Shown piece after piece: positions 41,587-48,898 of a stretch of 49,905 nucleotides of DNA. The notes under the pieces are model-generated. The model was not told the origin of the DNA. It saw only the letters and a list, made by a program, of their open reading frames with translations, and made no database searches. The stretch comes from Cyclobacteriaceae bacterium (GTDB lineage Bacteria > Bacteroidota > Bacteroidia > Cytophagales > Cyclobacteriaceae), in NCBI GenBank assembly GCA_028285445.1, contig JANQPQ010000007.1:1-49905 (forward strand), written 5' to 3'. Position numbers and translations under genes: made by a program. Positions within the stretch are counted from its first letter, which is position 1. Every line of letters starts with the position of its first letter.

Positions 41587-43959
41587 ATGAGATTTAGCTG
41601 GACTTTATTTTTTCGAACTATTGCTAAGGACAAATTCTTAACCGCCGCTAAAGTTTTTGGGTTGGCCGTGGGTTTCTTGGTTTTTAGTGCCACCACAGTA
41701 TTTGTCAAACGCCAATTGTCATTCGATACCTTCCACCAGAAGGGAGAACGTATTTACAGATTGAATTTACTTGGGAGTTTCGAAGAGATAGCCGGGGTAG
41801 AAATGGCCACATCACATTGGGCCATGGGATCCTTACTCGAAGACAATTACCCCGAGATTGAGAATTTTGTCAGGCTTTTTGATTCCAACGAAGGCTATGT
41901 AAAGTTTAACAATGAAAAAGCCTACTTCGATCGGGCCCTTTTTGCGGATTCTTCCTTTTTCAATGTATTTGATTTCTCCCTGCTTTTCGGTCGCAAAGAG
42001 CGGATACTCACAGCCCCTAATACGGTGGTAATCTCGGAGGAAATAAGCAGAACGCTTTTTGGCGATGAGAACCCAGTAGGAAAAACTGTCATGGCTCGTT
42101 ATGGACACTGGGTTGTTATGCCTAAGCCTACCGAAGTACCGGTAACCATTACCGGGGTAATAAAAACGGAGCCAACCAGTCATCTACAGTTTGATATGTT
42201 GGTATCGATATCTAGCACACATACGCTGGAGAATGTTATGTGGAGTGGCCCGGTGGCAGCAACCTACGTGCTGGTTAATGAAGGTTCTGCGGAAATTCTG
42301 GATGGTAAGCTTCGCAACTTCTACAAAGACCACGTGCCCGATTTAGAGCATATGTACCAGGGCAAACTGCAGCCATTGGGTAATATTCACCTTCAGTCTG
42401 CAGGAATTAAGAATGATCCCCTAAACTGGCAGAAGTTCGATCGAAAGTACGTCGACATATTTATAGTATTAGCAGTAGTGGTGCTGGTTGTGGCCGCAAT
42501 CAACTTTGTGCAATTATCGGTAGGGCAGCTATCCGACAGATTTAAGTCAATGGCCGTACGCAGGCTGGTTGGCGGCTCAAAGTGGAATATCATACTGCAG
42601 TATTATTTCGAAACAGCATTACTCTGTATTGGTGCTGTAATAATAGCCACAGCCGGCATTTACGGTTTACGGTCTTTCATACTGACCGACCTCAATACCA
42701 ACATCAGCATCGCGGCCTTAATAGATAGCGGGAGCTACTGGATAGTACTGGCAATGCTGGTTTTGATAATAGCGATTGTGGGCTTGATTCCGGCAGCCAT
42801 TACGCAGGCTATTACACCAATAAAAATTTTGTCGGGCGATAGTGAAGGAGGAGGAAGCCTTATTCTTACCAGAATATTAATAGTGCTGCAGTTGGCTCTG
42901 AGCTTCGGCTTCTTGGGAGGTGCCATCGTCGTTTATAAGCAAACCAGATTTTTGCTGGATAATAACAACAGTTTTGAGCAGAAACTCATTATTCAAGTCC
43001 CACTTAGTGAGGAGGCAAAGAAGAACTTTGAAGCGATGAAGTTGCAAATATCTCCACAAGCTGGAGTGGAGATGGTTACCGGAGCCAGTAATAAGTTTGG
43101 AACTATCGGTGGATTGGATTTAAAATTGAAGGTGGAGGGTGAAGAGAAAATCCTGATTCTACCTACGCTTATGGTAGATCCTGATTTCCTTAGAACTTTT
43201 GAAATTGAAGTGGCTGAAGGTCGGGATTTTGGCGAGTGGGGACAGCAGGAATTTATTATTAACAGAACCATGGCCAAGACTTTCGGATGGGACCAACCGA
43301 TCGGCGAATCGTTACAATTTGCTTACGGCCGTCCGGGCAAGGTTGTGGGGGTAGTTGAGGATTTTAGCTATAATTCCCTACACGAAGAAGTTGAATCGTT
43401 CTGCTTTTGGAGTACCAACTACCTGCGGTTTATGTCTGTAAAGGTGGTGACAGGTCAGGTTGAAAATGTACTGGGCAAACTAGAGTCAGTCTGGAATGAG
43501 AACGTTTCAGATATGCCTTTTAGCTATTCCTTTGTTGAAGACGATGTTGCCAGTATGTACAAAACTGAAGCCGCCACCAATAAGATAGTTACCTACCTCA
43601 CGGTAATAGCGGTATTACTCTCTTCCCTGGGAATTTATGCTTTGTCTTATATAATCAGCAGAAGAAAAACCCGTGAAGTTTCAATACGGAAAGTGTTGGG
43701 GGCACCAATCAACTTACTATTCCTGGATTATTCAGGACAGTTCTTTAGGATGATGTTACTGGCTTTAGTGTTGATAGCCCCCATCACTTATTTGATAATG
43801 AGAAGCTGGCTTACAGGATTTGCCTTTAAAATTCAGGTGCCAACTGGCCTGCTGCTGGGAGGTATTATTGTAATGGTGGCACTAAGTACGCTCTCGCTAA
43901 CTTTTAATCTACTGAGGCTGGTTTCTACCAATCCCACCAAGGCCCTTCGAGAGAAATGA
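41587..43959 (+). CDS. MacB/FtsX-type ABC transporter permease, 790 residues
   Basis: Second large permease of the Bacteroidota MacB/FtsX type. It has one N-terminal helix (about 18-36, AKVFGLAVGFLVFSATTVFV), a MacB-like periplasmic domain (40-275), three helices (about 285-400), a second periplasmic domain (430-655) and a C-terminal helix group. Coupling motifs are DRFKSMAVRRLVGGSKWNIILQYYFE and RRKTREVSIRKVLGAPINLLFLDYSG, and it ends STNPTKALREK. It is only distantly like the permease at 27480-29888. The secreted DUF1579-like gene lies five bases upstream. No ATPase is encoded nearby; the substrate is unknown. Confidence 0.9.
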   Translation: MRFSWTLFFRTIAKDKFLTAAKVFGLAVGFLVFSATTVFVKRQLSFDTFHQKGERIYRLNLLGSFEEIAGVEMATSHWAMGSLLEDNYPEIENFVRLFDSNEGYVKFNNEKAYFDRALFADSSFFNVFDFSLLFGRKERILTAPNTVVISEEISRTLFGDENPVGKTVMARYGHWVVMPKPTEVPVTITGVIKTEPTSHLQFDMLVSISSTHTLENVMWSGPVAATYVLVNEGSAEILDGKLRNFYKDHVPDLEHMYQGKLQPLGNIHLQSAGIKNDPLNWQKFDRKYVDIFIVLAVVVLVVAAINFVQLSVGQLSDRFKSMAVRRLVGGSKWNIILQYYFETALLCIGAVIIATAGIYGLRSFILTDLNTNISIAALIDSGSYWIVLAMLVLIIAIVGLIPAAITQAITPIKILSGDSEGGGSLILTRILIVLQLALSFGFLGGAIVVYKQTRFLLDNNNSFEQKLIIQVPLSEEAKKNFEAMKLQISPQAGVEMVTGASNKFGTIGGLDLKLKVEGEEKILILPTLMVDPDFLRTFEIEVAEGRDFGEWGQQEFIINRTMAKTFGWDQPIGESLQFAYGRPGKVVGVVEDFSYNSLHEEVESFCFWSTNYLRFMSVKVVTGQVENVLGKLESVWNENVSDMPFSYSFVEDDVASMYKTEAATNKIVTYLTVIAVLLSSLGIYALSYIISRRKTREVSIRKVLGAPINLLFLDYSGQFFRMMLLALVLIAPITYLIMRSWLTGFAFKIQVPTGLLLGGIIVMVALSTLSLTFNLLRLVSTNPTKALREK

Positions 43960-43987
43960 TAATAGTGTTCTTGCTTAGGTGAATTAT

Positions 43988-44001
43988 TCCTAATATTAGG
44001 A
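43988..44001. promoter_or_regulatory. 14-bp palindrome upstream of the ECF sigma gene
   Basis: TCCTAATATTAGGA is a perfect palindrome ending 18 bases before the sigma start codon; offset outer arms GTGAA (43979-43983) and TTCAC (44003-44007) also face each other. Position suggests an operator on the sigma operon promoter or leader. Confidence 0.35.
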
Positions 44002-44019
44002 TTTCACAGCAATAGCACT

Positions 44020-44820
44020 ATGACCCAAGATCAACTCACCACGGAATTCGAAGCGTGCCGGGGGCAGCTGAAGTCGTACATACTTCGCATCACAACCAGC
44101 ATTCAGGATACGGAAGATATTGTTCAGGATACTTTTATCAAGGCCTCAGAGAAGCTAGCCACTTTTAAAGGAGACTCTTCCCTAAAAACCTGGATATTCG
44201 CTATCGCCTCAAATCAAGCCCGAGATTTGCTTAGAGCAAAGAAGCGGTGGCCAGAAAATGTGACAGACATCTGCCGTGATGCGGCACTAAGCAACCCTGA
44301 GTTTATTCAGGAAGCCATGCGTATTCGCAATACTTCTCCGCAAGGGCACTTTGAGATAAAGGAGCACATTACTTTTTGCTTTACATGTGTGTCTAAATCT
44401 TTGCCTTTGGAGCAACAATTAGCTTTGCTACTAAAAGAGGTATACGCCTTCACTGTCAAGGAAATCGCCGGCATACTTGATCTCACTGACGCCATGGTGA
44501 AGTACTATCTACACACGGCCCGGTCAAAAATGATCGAAGTATTCGACCATCGTTGTTCGTTAATAAACAAAGAAGGTGTTTGTCACCAGTGCACGGAACT
44601 AAATGGGCTTTTTAACCCTAAACAAAAGGCGGAGGAGGAGTTGGCTAAAATCTCGATGGCCAGGGATGCTGAGAAAAAATCGAAGGAGCAGTTGTTCGAT
44701 TTAAGAATGAAACTGTTGCAACAGATAGATCCGTTTGAATCCGATGCGGCGGAGCTTCAATTGGGGCACTTAGAGCACAATAGGCAGGTTATGGAAAAGT
44801 ACCTCGAAGAAAAAGACTAA
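44020..44820 (+). CDS. ECF-type sigma factor with Cys-rich C-terminal extension
   Basis: A 266-residue sigma-70-family factor. Region 2 (about 10-75) has YILRITTSIQDTEDIVQDTFIKASEKLATFKGDSSLKTWIFAIASNQARDLLR. Region 4 (about 125-175) has LEQQLALLLKEVYAFTVKEIAGILDLTDAMVKYYLHTARSKM. Five cysteines form CFTC-type (120, 123) and C-x8-C-x2-C (179, 188, 191, ending GVCHQC) groups, suggesting a metal site that could sense metal or redox state. A coiled-coil-like tail (205-266) follows. Two small genes downstream (SRPBCC, 133-residue protein) appear co-transcribed; no separate anti-sigma is seen, so control may reside in the extension itself. Confidence 0.88.
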   Translation: MTQDQLTTEFEACRGQLKSYILRITTSIQDTEDIVQDTFIKASEKLATFKGDSSLKTWIFAIASNQARDLLRAKKRWPENVTDICRDAALSNPEFIQEAMRIRNTSPQGHFEIKEHITFCFTCVSKSLPLEQQLALLLKEVYAFTVKEIAGILDLTDAMVKYYLHTARSKMIEVFDHRCSLINKEGVCHQCTELNGLFNPKQKAEEELAKISMARDAEKKSKEQLFDLRMKLLQQIDPFESDAAELQLGHLEHNRQVMEKYLEEKD

Positions 44821-44886
44821 GAATCCTATCATTAATTTCTCGGCGGTCGTCAAAGAGGCAGAAGTAACATCTAAACTTTTGCAGAA

Positions 44887-45357
44887 ATGACAACATCACT
44901 AAAGCCCGATGGCAAAGCCATCACTCAAAAAACAACATTTAGCCTTGAAACCGCGGTAAGCATTACTATTAACGCCGACCCGAGCATAATCTGGGCTCTA
45001 CTTACCAACGCATCAGATTTCACCCGATGGAATTCAACCGTAACTGGTTTGGAAGGTGAAATTAAGCTTGGAGGTAAGTTGAAATTGAAATCCTACCTTG
45101 ACGACAAAAGGATATTTAAGATAGGAGTGAAGGAATTTCAGCCTGAATCCCGGATGGTATGGGGTGATGGTAATGGCACCAGGGTATTCACACTTGAAAA
45201 GCAGGAAGCTGGGGTTGTCTTTTCAATGGTTGAAAAAATGGGAGGTTTAACCTTTCCACTTTGGTCAAGGTTTTTGCCGCCATTTGAAGAGTCGTTCGAG
45301 CGCTTTGCTGCAGACCTCAAGAAAGAAGCTGAAATGATTAACAACGGTGCCAACTAA
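44887..45357 (+). CDS. SRPBCC domain protein of the sigma operon
   Basis: A 156-residue START/Bet v1-like fold protein, soluble. After a polar leader it reads LETAVSITINADPSIIWALLTNASDFTRWNSTVTGLEGEIKLGGKLKL, the typical strand-helix-W opening of polyketide-cyclase-type SRPBCC domains. A long C-terminal helix follows (PPFEESFERFAADLKKEAEM). The ligand is unknown. It lies 66 bases after the ECF sigma gene and six bases before the 133-residue gene, suggesting one transcript. It may be a regulon member or partner of the sigma factor; this is inference from position. Confidence 0.82.
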   Translation: MTTSLKPDGKAITQKTTFSLETAVSITINADPSIIWALLTNASDFTRWNSTVTGLEGEIKLGGKLKLKSYLDDKRIFKIGVKEFQPESRMVWGDGNGTRVFTLEKQEAGVVFSMVEKMGGLTFPLWSRFLPPFEESFERFAADLKKEAEMINNGAN

Positions 45358-45363
45358 ATCGCT

Positions 45364-45765
45364 ATGGAAAAGAGAACAAAAGACAACCCGTGGAAACTTA
45401 AAACCCCGCCTTTGTCATCAGATTATGAAATGTATATCGATGAGAAGGACGGAGTTGATATTATAGTTTGCGTAGTGGGCAAAACGGTTTTGCATTATGA
45501 CTATCGCGCAATAAGGGATCTTCACAAGATGCTTAAAACTCATGGAGATTGGATGGAACTAGGTAGTAAGGATGAGAAGCAGGAAACGAAAGAGGGTACT
45601 GTGGAAGATTGGGGCCGCTCAAGTAGTAATCCGATTGGCGGTTGGTATGGCCTGAAGAAAGGGTTTCGGGGCCGCTTTGGTATGTACATGCCGCCTCTGC
45701 TTGAAGCCTTGGGTTTAGCTGAGGTGGAGCATAATGCCCGGAACAACAGGATGAGAGCATTGTAA
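45364..45765 (+). CDS. Conserved-looking small protein of the sigma operon
   Basis: A 133-residue soluble protein of unrecognised family, beginning six bases after the SRPBCC stop, so translation is likely coupled. The N-terminal half is mixed alpha/beta (DNPWKLKTPPLSSDYEMYIDEKDGVDIIVCVVGKTVLHYDYRAIRDLHKML). A charged low-complexity stretch (70-82, KDEKQETKEGTVE) follows, then a Gly/Arg-rich segment (NPIGGWYGLKKGFRGRFGMYMPPLLEALGLAEVEHNARNNRM). The WKLKTPPLSS-EY and GRFGMYMPPLLEAL text looks conserved, but I cannot name a domain. No signal peptide or membrane segment is present. Confidence 0.7.
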   Translation: MEKRTKDNPWKLKTPPLSSDYEMYIDEKDGVDIIVCVVGKTVLHYDYRAIRDLHKMLKTHGDWMELGSKDEKQETKEGTVEDWGRSSSNPIGGWYGLKKGFRGRFGMYMPPLLEALGLAEVEHNARNNRMRAL

Positions 45766-45781
45766 AATTCCTGATCATCAA

Positions 45782-45864
45782 TTACCAAATAGCAATTTCT
45801 AAAAACCCGATGGTTCATGCTGGGCCCAAGCATAATTTGTGTTTTGGTCATTGTTATTTGGTAA
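45782..45864 (+). other. 83-base long imperfect hairpin upstream of the cysteine hydrolase gene
   Basis: The outer arms 45782-45796 and 45850-45864 pair over 15 positions (one G-U). Inside, AAAAC (45802-45806) pairs with GTTTT (45841-45845), and an apical stem ATGCT/AGCAT (45817-45821 with 45829-45833) closes a GGGCCCA loop. It fills the gap between the sigma operon and the GTG start at 45874. No T run follows. It may be a leader RNA structure, an attenuator or a relic MITE-like element. Confidence 0.5.
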
Positions 45865-45873
45865 ATTCAAGGT

Positions 45874-46446
45874 GTGGCCAGTAATCTTCAGGCAGCTGCT
45901 CTCTTAATCATCGATATGCAAAAGGGTTCTTTCACCGATACCACTCCGCGCTTTGATGAGCAGGGAGTAGTGGAGCGAATCAACAAACTTGCGGAGGTAT
46001 TTAGATCGCAGCATCGACCTGTAATTGTTATACAGCATGATGGCACCGCGCAGGGTGCATTTTTACCCAATACGGAAGAATGGGAGTTGCTGGATTCGTT
46101 GCGGGTAAGTGCTGAAGACATCTCTCTGTCAAAAACAGCTAACGATTCTTTCTACCGCTCAGATCTGTCTAAAATACTAGACGAGCATGGAACGCGAGAA
46201 GTAATGATCACGGGCTGTGCTACTGACTTTTGTGTAGAATCGACCGTACAATCTGCCTTGGCTAAAGACTATAATGTCACGGTAGTTGCCGATAGTCATA
46301 CAACGGCAGACAGGCCGGCATTAAGTGCTAAACAGGTGATCGATCACTACAATTGGCTTTGGCGCGAAATGATACCAACAGGTGGAGAAATCAGGGTTTT
46401 GGCAGCTGCTGATATAGCAGAATTTGGCCGACAAAAAACTCTCTAA
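45874..46446 (+). CDS. Cysteine hydrolase (isochorismatase family)
   Basis: A 190-residue isochorismatase-like hydrolase. The catalytic triad is visible: Asp14 in ALLIIDMQKG, Lys87 in SLSKTANDSFYRSDL and Cys120 in ITGCATDFCVESTVQSA, with the cis-peptide glycine before it. Members hydrolyse amides or enol ethers (nicotinamidase, isochorismatase, ureidoacrylate or N-carbamoyl substrates); the substrate here cannot be told. Translation starts at GTG (45874); no ATG fits. The start lies nine bases past the right arm of the long hairpin, which may affect expression. There is no signal peptide, so it is cytoplasmic. Confidence 0.88.
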   Translation: MASNLQAAALLIIDMQKGSFTDTTPRFDEQGVVERINKLAEVFRSQHRPVIVIQHDGTAQGAFLPNTEEWELLDSLRVSAEDISLSKTANDSFYRSDLSKILDEHGTREVMITGCATDFCVESTVQSALAKDYNVTVVADSHTTADRPALSAKQVIDHYNWLWREMIPTGGEIRVLAAADIAEFGRQKTL

Positions 46447-46529
46447 AATTAGACTTTAACTTTTCGCTTTCAGGCAGTTACTATTGGTTTTTGAAGGGTA
46501 TTTATAGGGTACCAAAACCAAATATTTCA

Positions 46530-47453
46530 ATGTCAGAAAGCAGTAAGAGAAATGTGATTACTCAACTGGTGTTGGGGCAATCATTAAGGTCTATTCGGCT
46601 ATTGGCCGGGGTTGTTGTTGTTACTTACGTGTCCCTTTTTTGGGTTTTATCGCAATTTGCCCCGGAGATTGTAGATCCGCTTTGGATTAGGGCCGCTATT
46701 ACAGCCATGGTAGGCATATTCTTCATTTCCACGTATTTCTCCTACGGTTCACCTCGCTATATTGCCTATGTTTCGTTGTCACTATATTTCCTGGTTTTGG
46801 GGCATAGCCTTTATCTCGCATTGATCAATCAATTTCATCCAACTACGGCCACTTTATTGATTCTGACCATCGGTGGAGGTACAGTTCTGATCAACCATAT
46901 GGCCTTGTATATAATTCAATCTGTGGCAATTATTTTGTTTTCGTTGGCACTGTTTCAGGGGAAGCCTTATACAAATGCTGATATAATCTCATTTACCAAT
47001 GTGGTAATAGCGATCGGAGTTTTTGGGATTGTCTTCCTAATGCGCATTAAGCTCACGGAGAAGCTAAGCTTTTCGGATTCGCTCTTTTCCAAGTTAAACG
47101 TACTTACCATCATAGCAAATAAGTCGGGAGAGGTGATATTCGTGAGCCCATCCATCAATTCAATGCTCGGCTATAACGCCAGCAAACTCCTAAAAACTGG
47201 CTGGTGGCAAAATGAGAACCTTACCGATGGCTGGATTAGACAAGAAGATATTCGCAACTATCCTAACATCCTTCCGGAAGAGCTCCGTGAAAACGAACGA
47301 AGTGTAGAGACAGCTGAGGGCAAAACGGTTTGGCTGAAATGGACCAACTCGATTCTACCCAATGGAAATTATGTTGGAGTAGCGGCAGATGTTACCGATT
47401 ACAAAAACATCCGGGCTGAGCTTGAGATATATAAATTCAAGGAGTCGCAATAG
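46530..47453 (+). CDS. Membrane protein with C-terminal PAS domain
   Basis: From ATG 46530 a 307-residue protein with six hydrophobic helices (about 27-185: LLAGVVVVTYVSLFWVL, AAITAMVGIFFISTYF, YVSLSLYFLVLGHSLYL, ATLLILTIGGGTVLINH, IIQSVAIILFSLALF, VVIAIGVFGIVFLM). A PAS domain follows (about 195-295: LNVLTIIANKSGEVIFVSPSINSMLGYNASKLL, ending YVGVAADVTDYKNI). The chain stops soon after, with no kinase, GGDEF or other output domain, so signalling would need a partner. A TTG at 46491 is an alternative start. No adjacent kinase gene is on this strand; the LytS/LytTR pair lies 0.7 kb on, in the opposite direction. Confidence 0.8.
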   Translation: MSESSKRNVITQLVLGQSLRSIRLLAGVVVVTYVSLFWVLSQFAPEIVDPLWIRAAITAMVGIFFISTYFSYGSPRYIAYVSLSLYFLVLGHSLYLALINQFHPTTATLLILTIGGGTVLINHMALYIIQSVAIILFSLALFQGKPYTNADIISFTNVVIAIGVFGIVFLMRIKLTEKLSFSDSLFSKLNVLTIIANKSGEVIFVSPSINSMLGYNASKLLKTGWWQNENLTDGWIRQEDIRNYPNILPEELRENERSVETAEGKTVWLKWTNSILPNGNYVGVAADVTDYKNIRAELEIYKFKESQ

Positions 47454-47555
47454 CCACCGTCATACCTAACACTCACATCATTATTTGCTGATCGCATCGA
47501 TTGGTACTTCTCGTGCTTCACTATTCACGTGTATAGCCACTAAAACACGTTTATA

Positions 47556-48077
47556 ATGAAGAAAATAATCTATTCAGCTATCATTTTGCTTGTATTCACA
47601 AGTGCTTCCTGGGCTCAAAAGATAGATACCGAGAGAATGGTATTTGCCTGGCAAAATATGAAGAACATGGTTGTGAATTCAGCCAAAGCCATGCCTGAAG
47701 AAAACTGGGGCTTTGTGCCGGTGGAGGGGTTAAGAGCCTTTGGTGATCAGGTAAAGCACATAACTACTTCTAATCGCTATTTCATTGGTACCCTGGCAGG
47801 AGAAGACAACAACGACAAGAACAAACACACACTGCAGAATATTCAGGGTAAGGAGGCCATCATTGCCGATTTGGAGCAAAGCTTTGACTATGTTATAAGC
47901 ACCCTGCCAAAGATCCAAGGTTTTGATGAGCAGATTAACCTGTTTGGACAAACACTCACTCGCATGGAAGCCTTGATGCTAACCGAGCATCACCTTCATC
48001 GCGAGCAGGGGAAGATCACCATTTATATGAGAATGAAGGCGGTGGCTCCTGCTAAATCAACAAGTTGGCTTCTTTAA
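47556..48077 (+). CDS. Exported DinB-fold protein
   Basis: A 173-residue protein with a signal peptide (1-20, ending ASWAQ) and a DinB/YfiT four-helix fold: FAWQNMKNMVVNSAKAMPEENWGFVPVEGLRAFGDQVKHITTSNRYFIGTLAG, then TRMEALMLTEHHLHREQGKITIYMR. The likely metal histidines are His in QVKHI and the pair in EHHLHREQGK, the usual three-histidine arrangement. Exported DinB proteins are frequent in Bacteroidota; substrates are mostly unknown, with thiol-dependent transferases among better-known relatives. It is monocistronic and ends in the terminator at 48105-48140. Confidence 0.85.
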   Translation: MKKIIYSAIILLVFTSASWAQKIDTERMVFAWQNMKNMVVNSAKAMPEENWGFVPVEGLRAFGDQVKHITTSNRYFIGTLAGEDNNDKNKHTLQNIQGKEAIIADLEQSFDYVISTLPKIQGFDEQINLFGQTLTRMEALMLTEHHLHREQGKITIYMRMKAVAPAKSTSWLL

Positions 48078-48104
48078 TATTTCTATATAAATGAGGTTTT
48101 GGGT

Positions 48105-48140
48105 GAGCCGCTGGCTGGTGACTAGCGGCTCTTTTCTTTT
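48105..48140 (+). terminator. Rho-independent terminator of the DinB-like gene
   Basis: GAGCCGCT (48105-48112), an 11-base loop, AGCGGCTC (48124-48131), then TTTTCTTTT. It overlaps the 3' end of the convergent response-regulator gene. Confidence 0.8.
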
Positions 48141-48898
48141 CTGGCCATTAGCTGTGCCAAATCAGGCTTATATCTTCTACTGGAAACTACTTGCTTATCG
48201 CCAAGCATATCTAATTTGTATGTGTTGTTATTAAGGTACTTGATTGACTGCACCTTGTTAGTATTTACAATAAAAGAGCGATGCACCCGTAGAAAGTCTG
48301 CTGGTAATTGCTTAGCCAGTCTTGCCAGGGCCTCTCGATAGATGAAACTACGCTTAAGAGTGTGCAAGATCTGATAGACGGAACTGGCTTCAATCAATAT
48401 GATATCGTCAACCGATATTCTCCTTTCAAATCCTCGTTCTTTAATCAGAAAATGAGATAGGCTATCATCGGATTTGTGTTTATGTTGGTCATAGAGCTCA
48501 TAAACACCCTCCACAAATTGAGCTTTCTCTTTCAGTTCAATCTGGTTTTTGGCCCTTTCCAGGGCGCTTTGCAAACGGTCTTCCGCAAATGGTTTCAGCA
48601 AATAGTCTAACGCATTTGTTTCAAAGGCTTTTACCGCAAATTGATCGTAGGCTGTACAGAAAATAATTATGGTTGAAGAGTTATGAGCCAAATCAATAGC
48701 GACCTCAAGACCATTTATGCCTGGCATCTGAATATCAAGAAAAAGAAGGTCGGGATTGTTCTTATGCACGTAGTCCAGGGTTTGTCTTCCATTTCCGAGC
48801 TCTGCAACAATGGTGATGGAGGAATCTTTCATCAGCAACTCCCTAAGGTAGTCTCTGGCGTAAGGCTCGTCATCTGCAATTACAACTCTATATGGCAT
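48122..48898 (-). CDS. LytTR-type response regulator
   Basis: A 258-residue two-component regulator. The receiver domain (3-120) shows the acidic pair ADDE (8-11), phosphoacceptor Asp55 in LLFLDIQMPG, Thr in FCTAYD and Lys in DYLLKPF. The LytTR DNA-binding domain (about 150-250) has RRISVDDIILIEASSVYQILHT, PADFLRVHRSFIVNTNKVQSI and a KLDMLGDKQVVSSRRY ending. Its start overlaps the end of the kinase gene by 11 bases, so the two are translationally coupled and form a LytS/LytTR pair. Target genes are unknown. Confidence 0.95.
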   Translation of the reverse strand: MPYRVVIADDEPYARDYLRELLMKDSSITIVAELGNGRQTLDYVHKNNPDLLFLDIQMPGINGLEVAIDLAHNSSTIIIFCTAYDQFAVKAFETNALDYLLKPFAEDRLQSALERAKNQIELKEKAQFVEGVYELYDQHKHKSDDSLSHFLIKERGFERRISVDDIILIEASSVYQILHTLKRSFIYREALARLAKQLPADFLRVHRSFIVNTNKVQSIKYLNNNTYKLDMLGDKQVVSSRRYKPDLAQLMARKEKSR

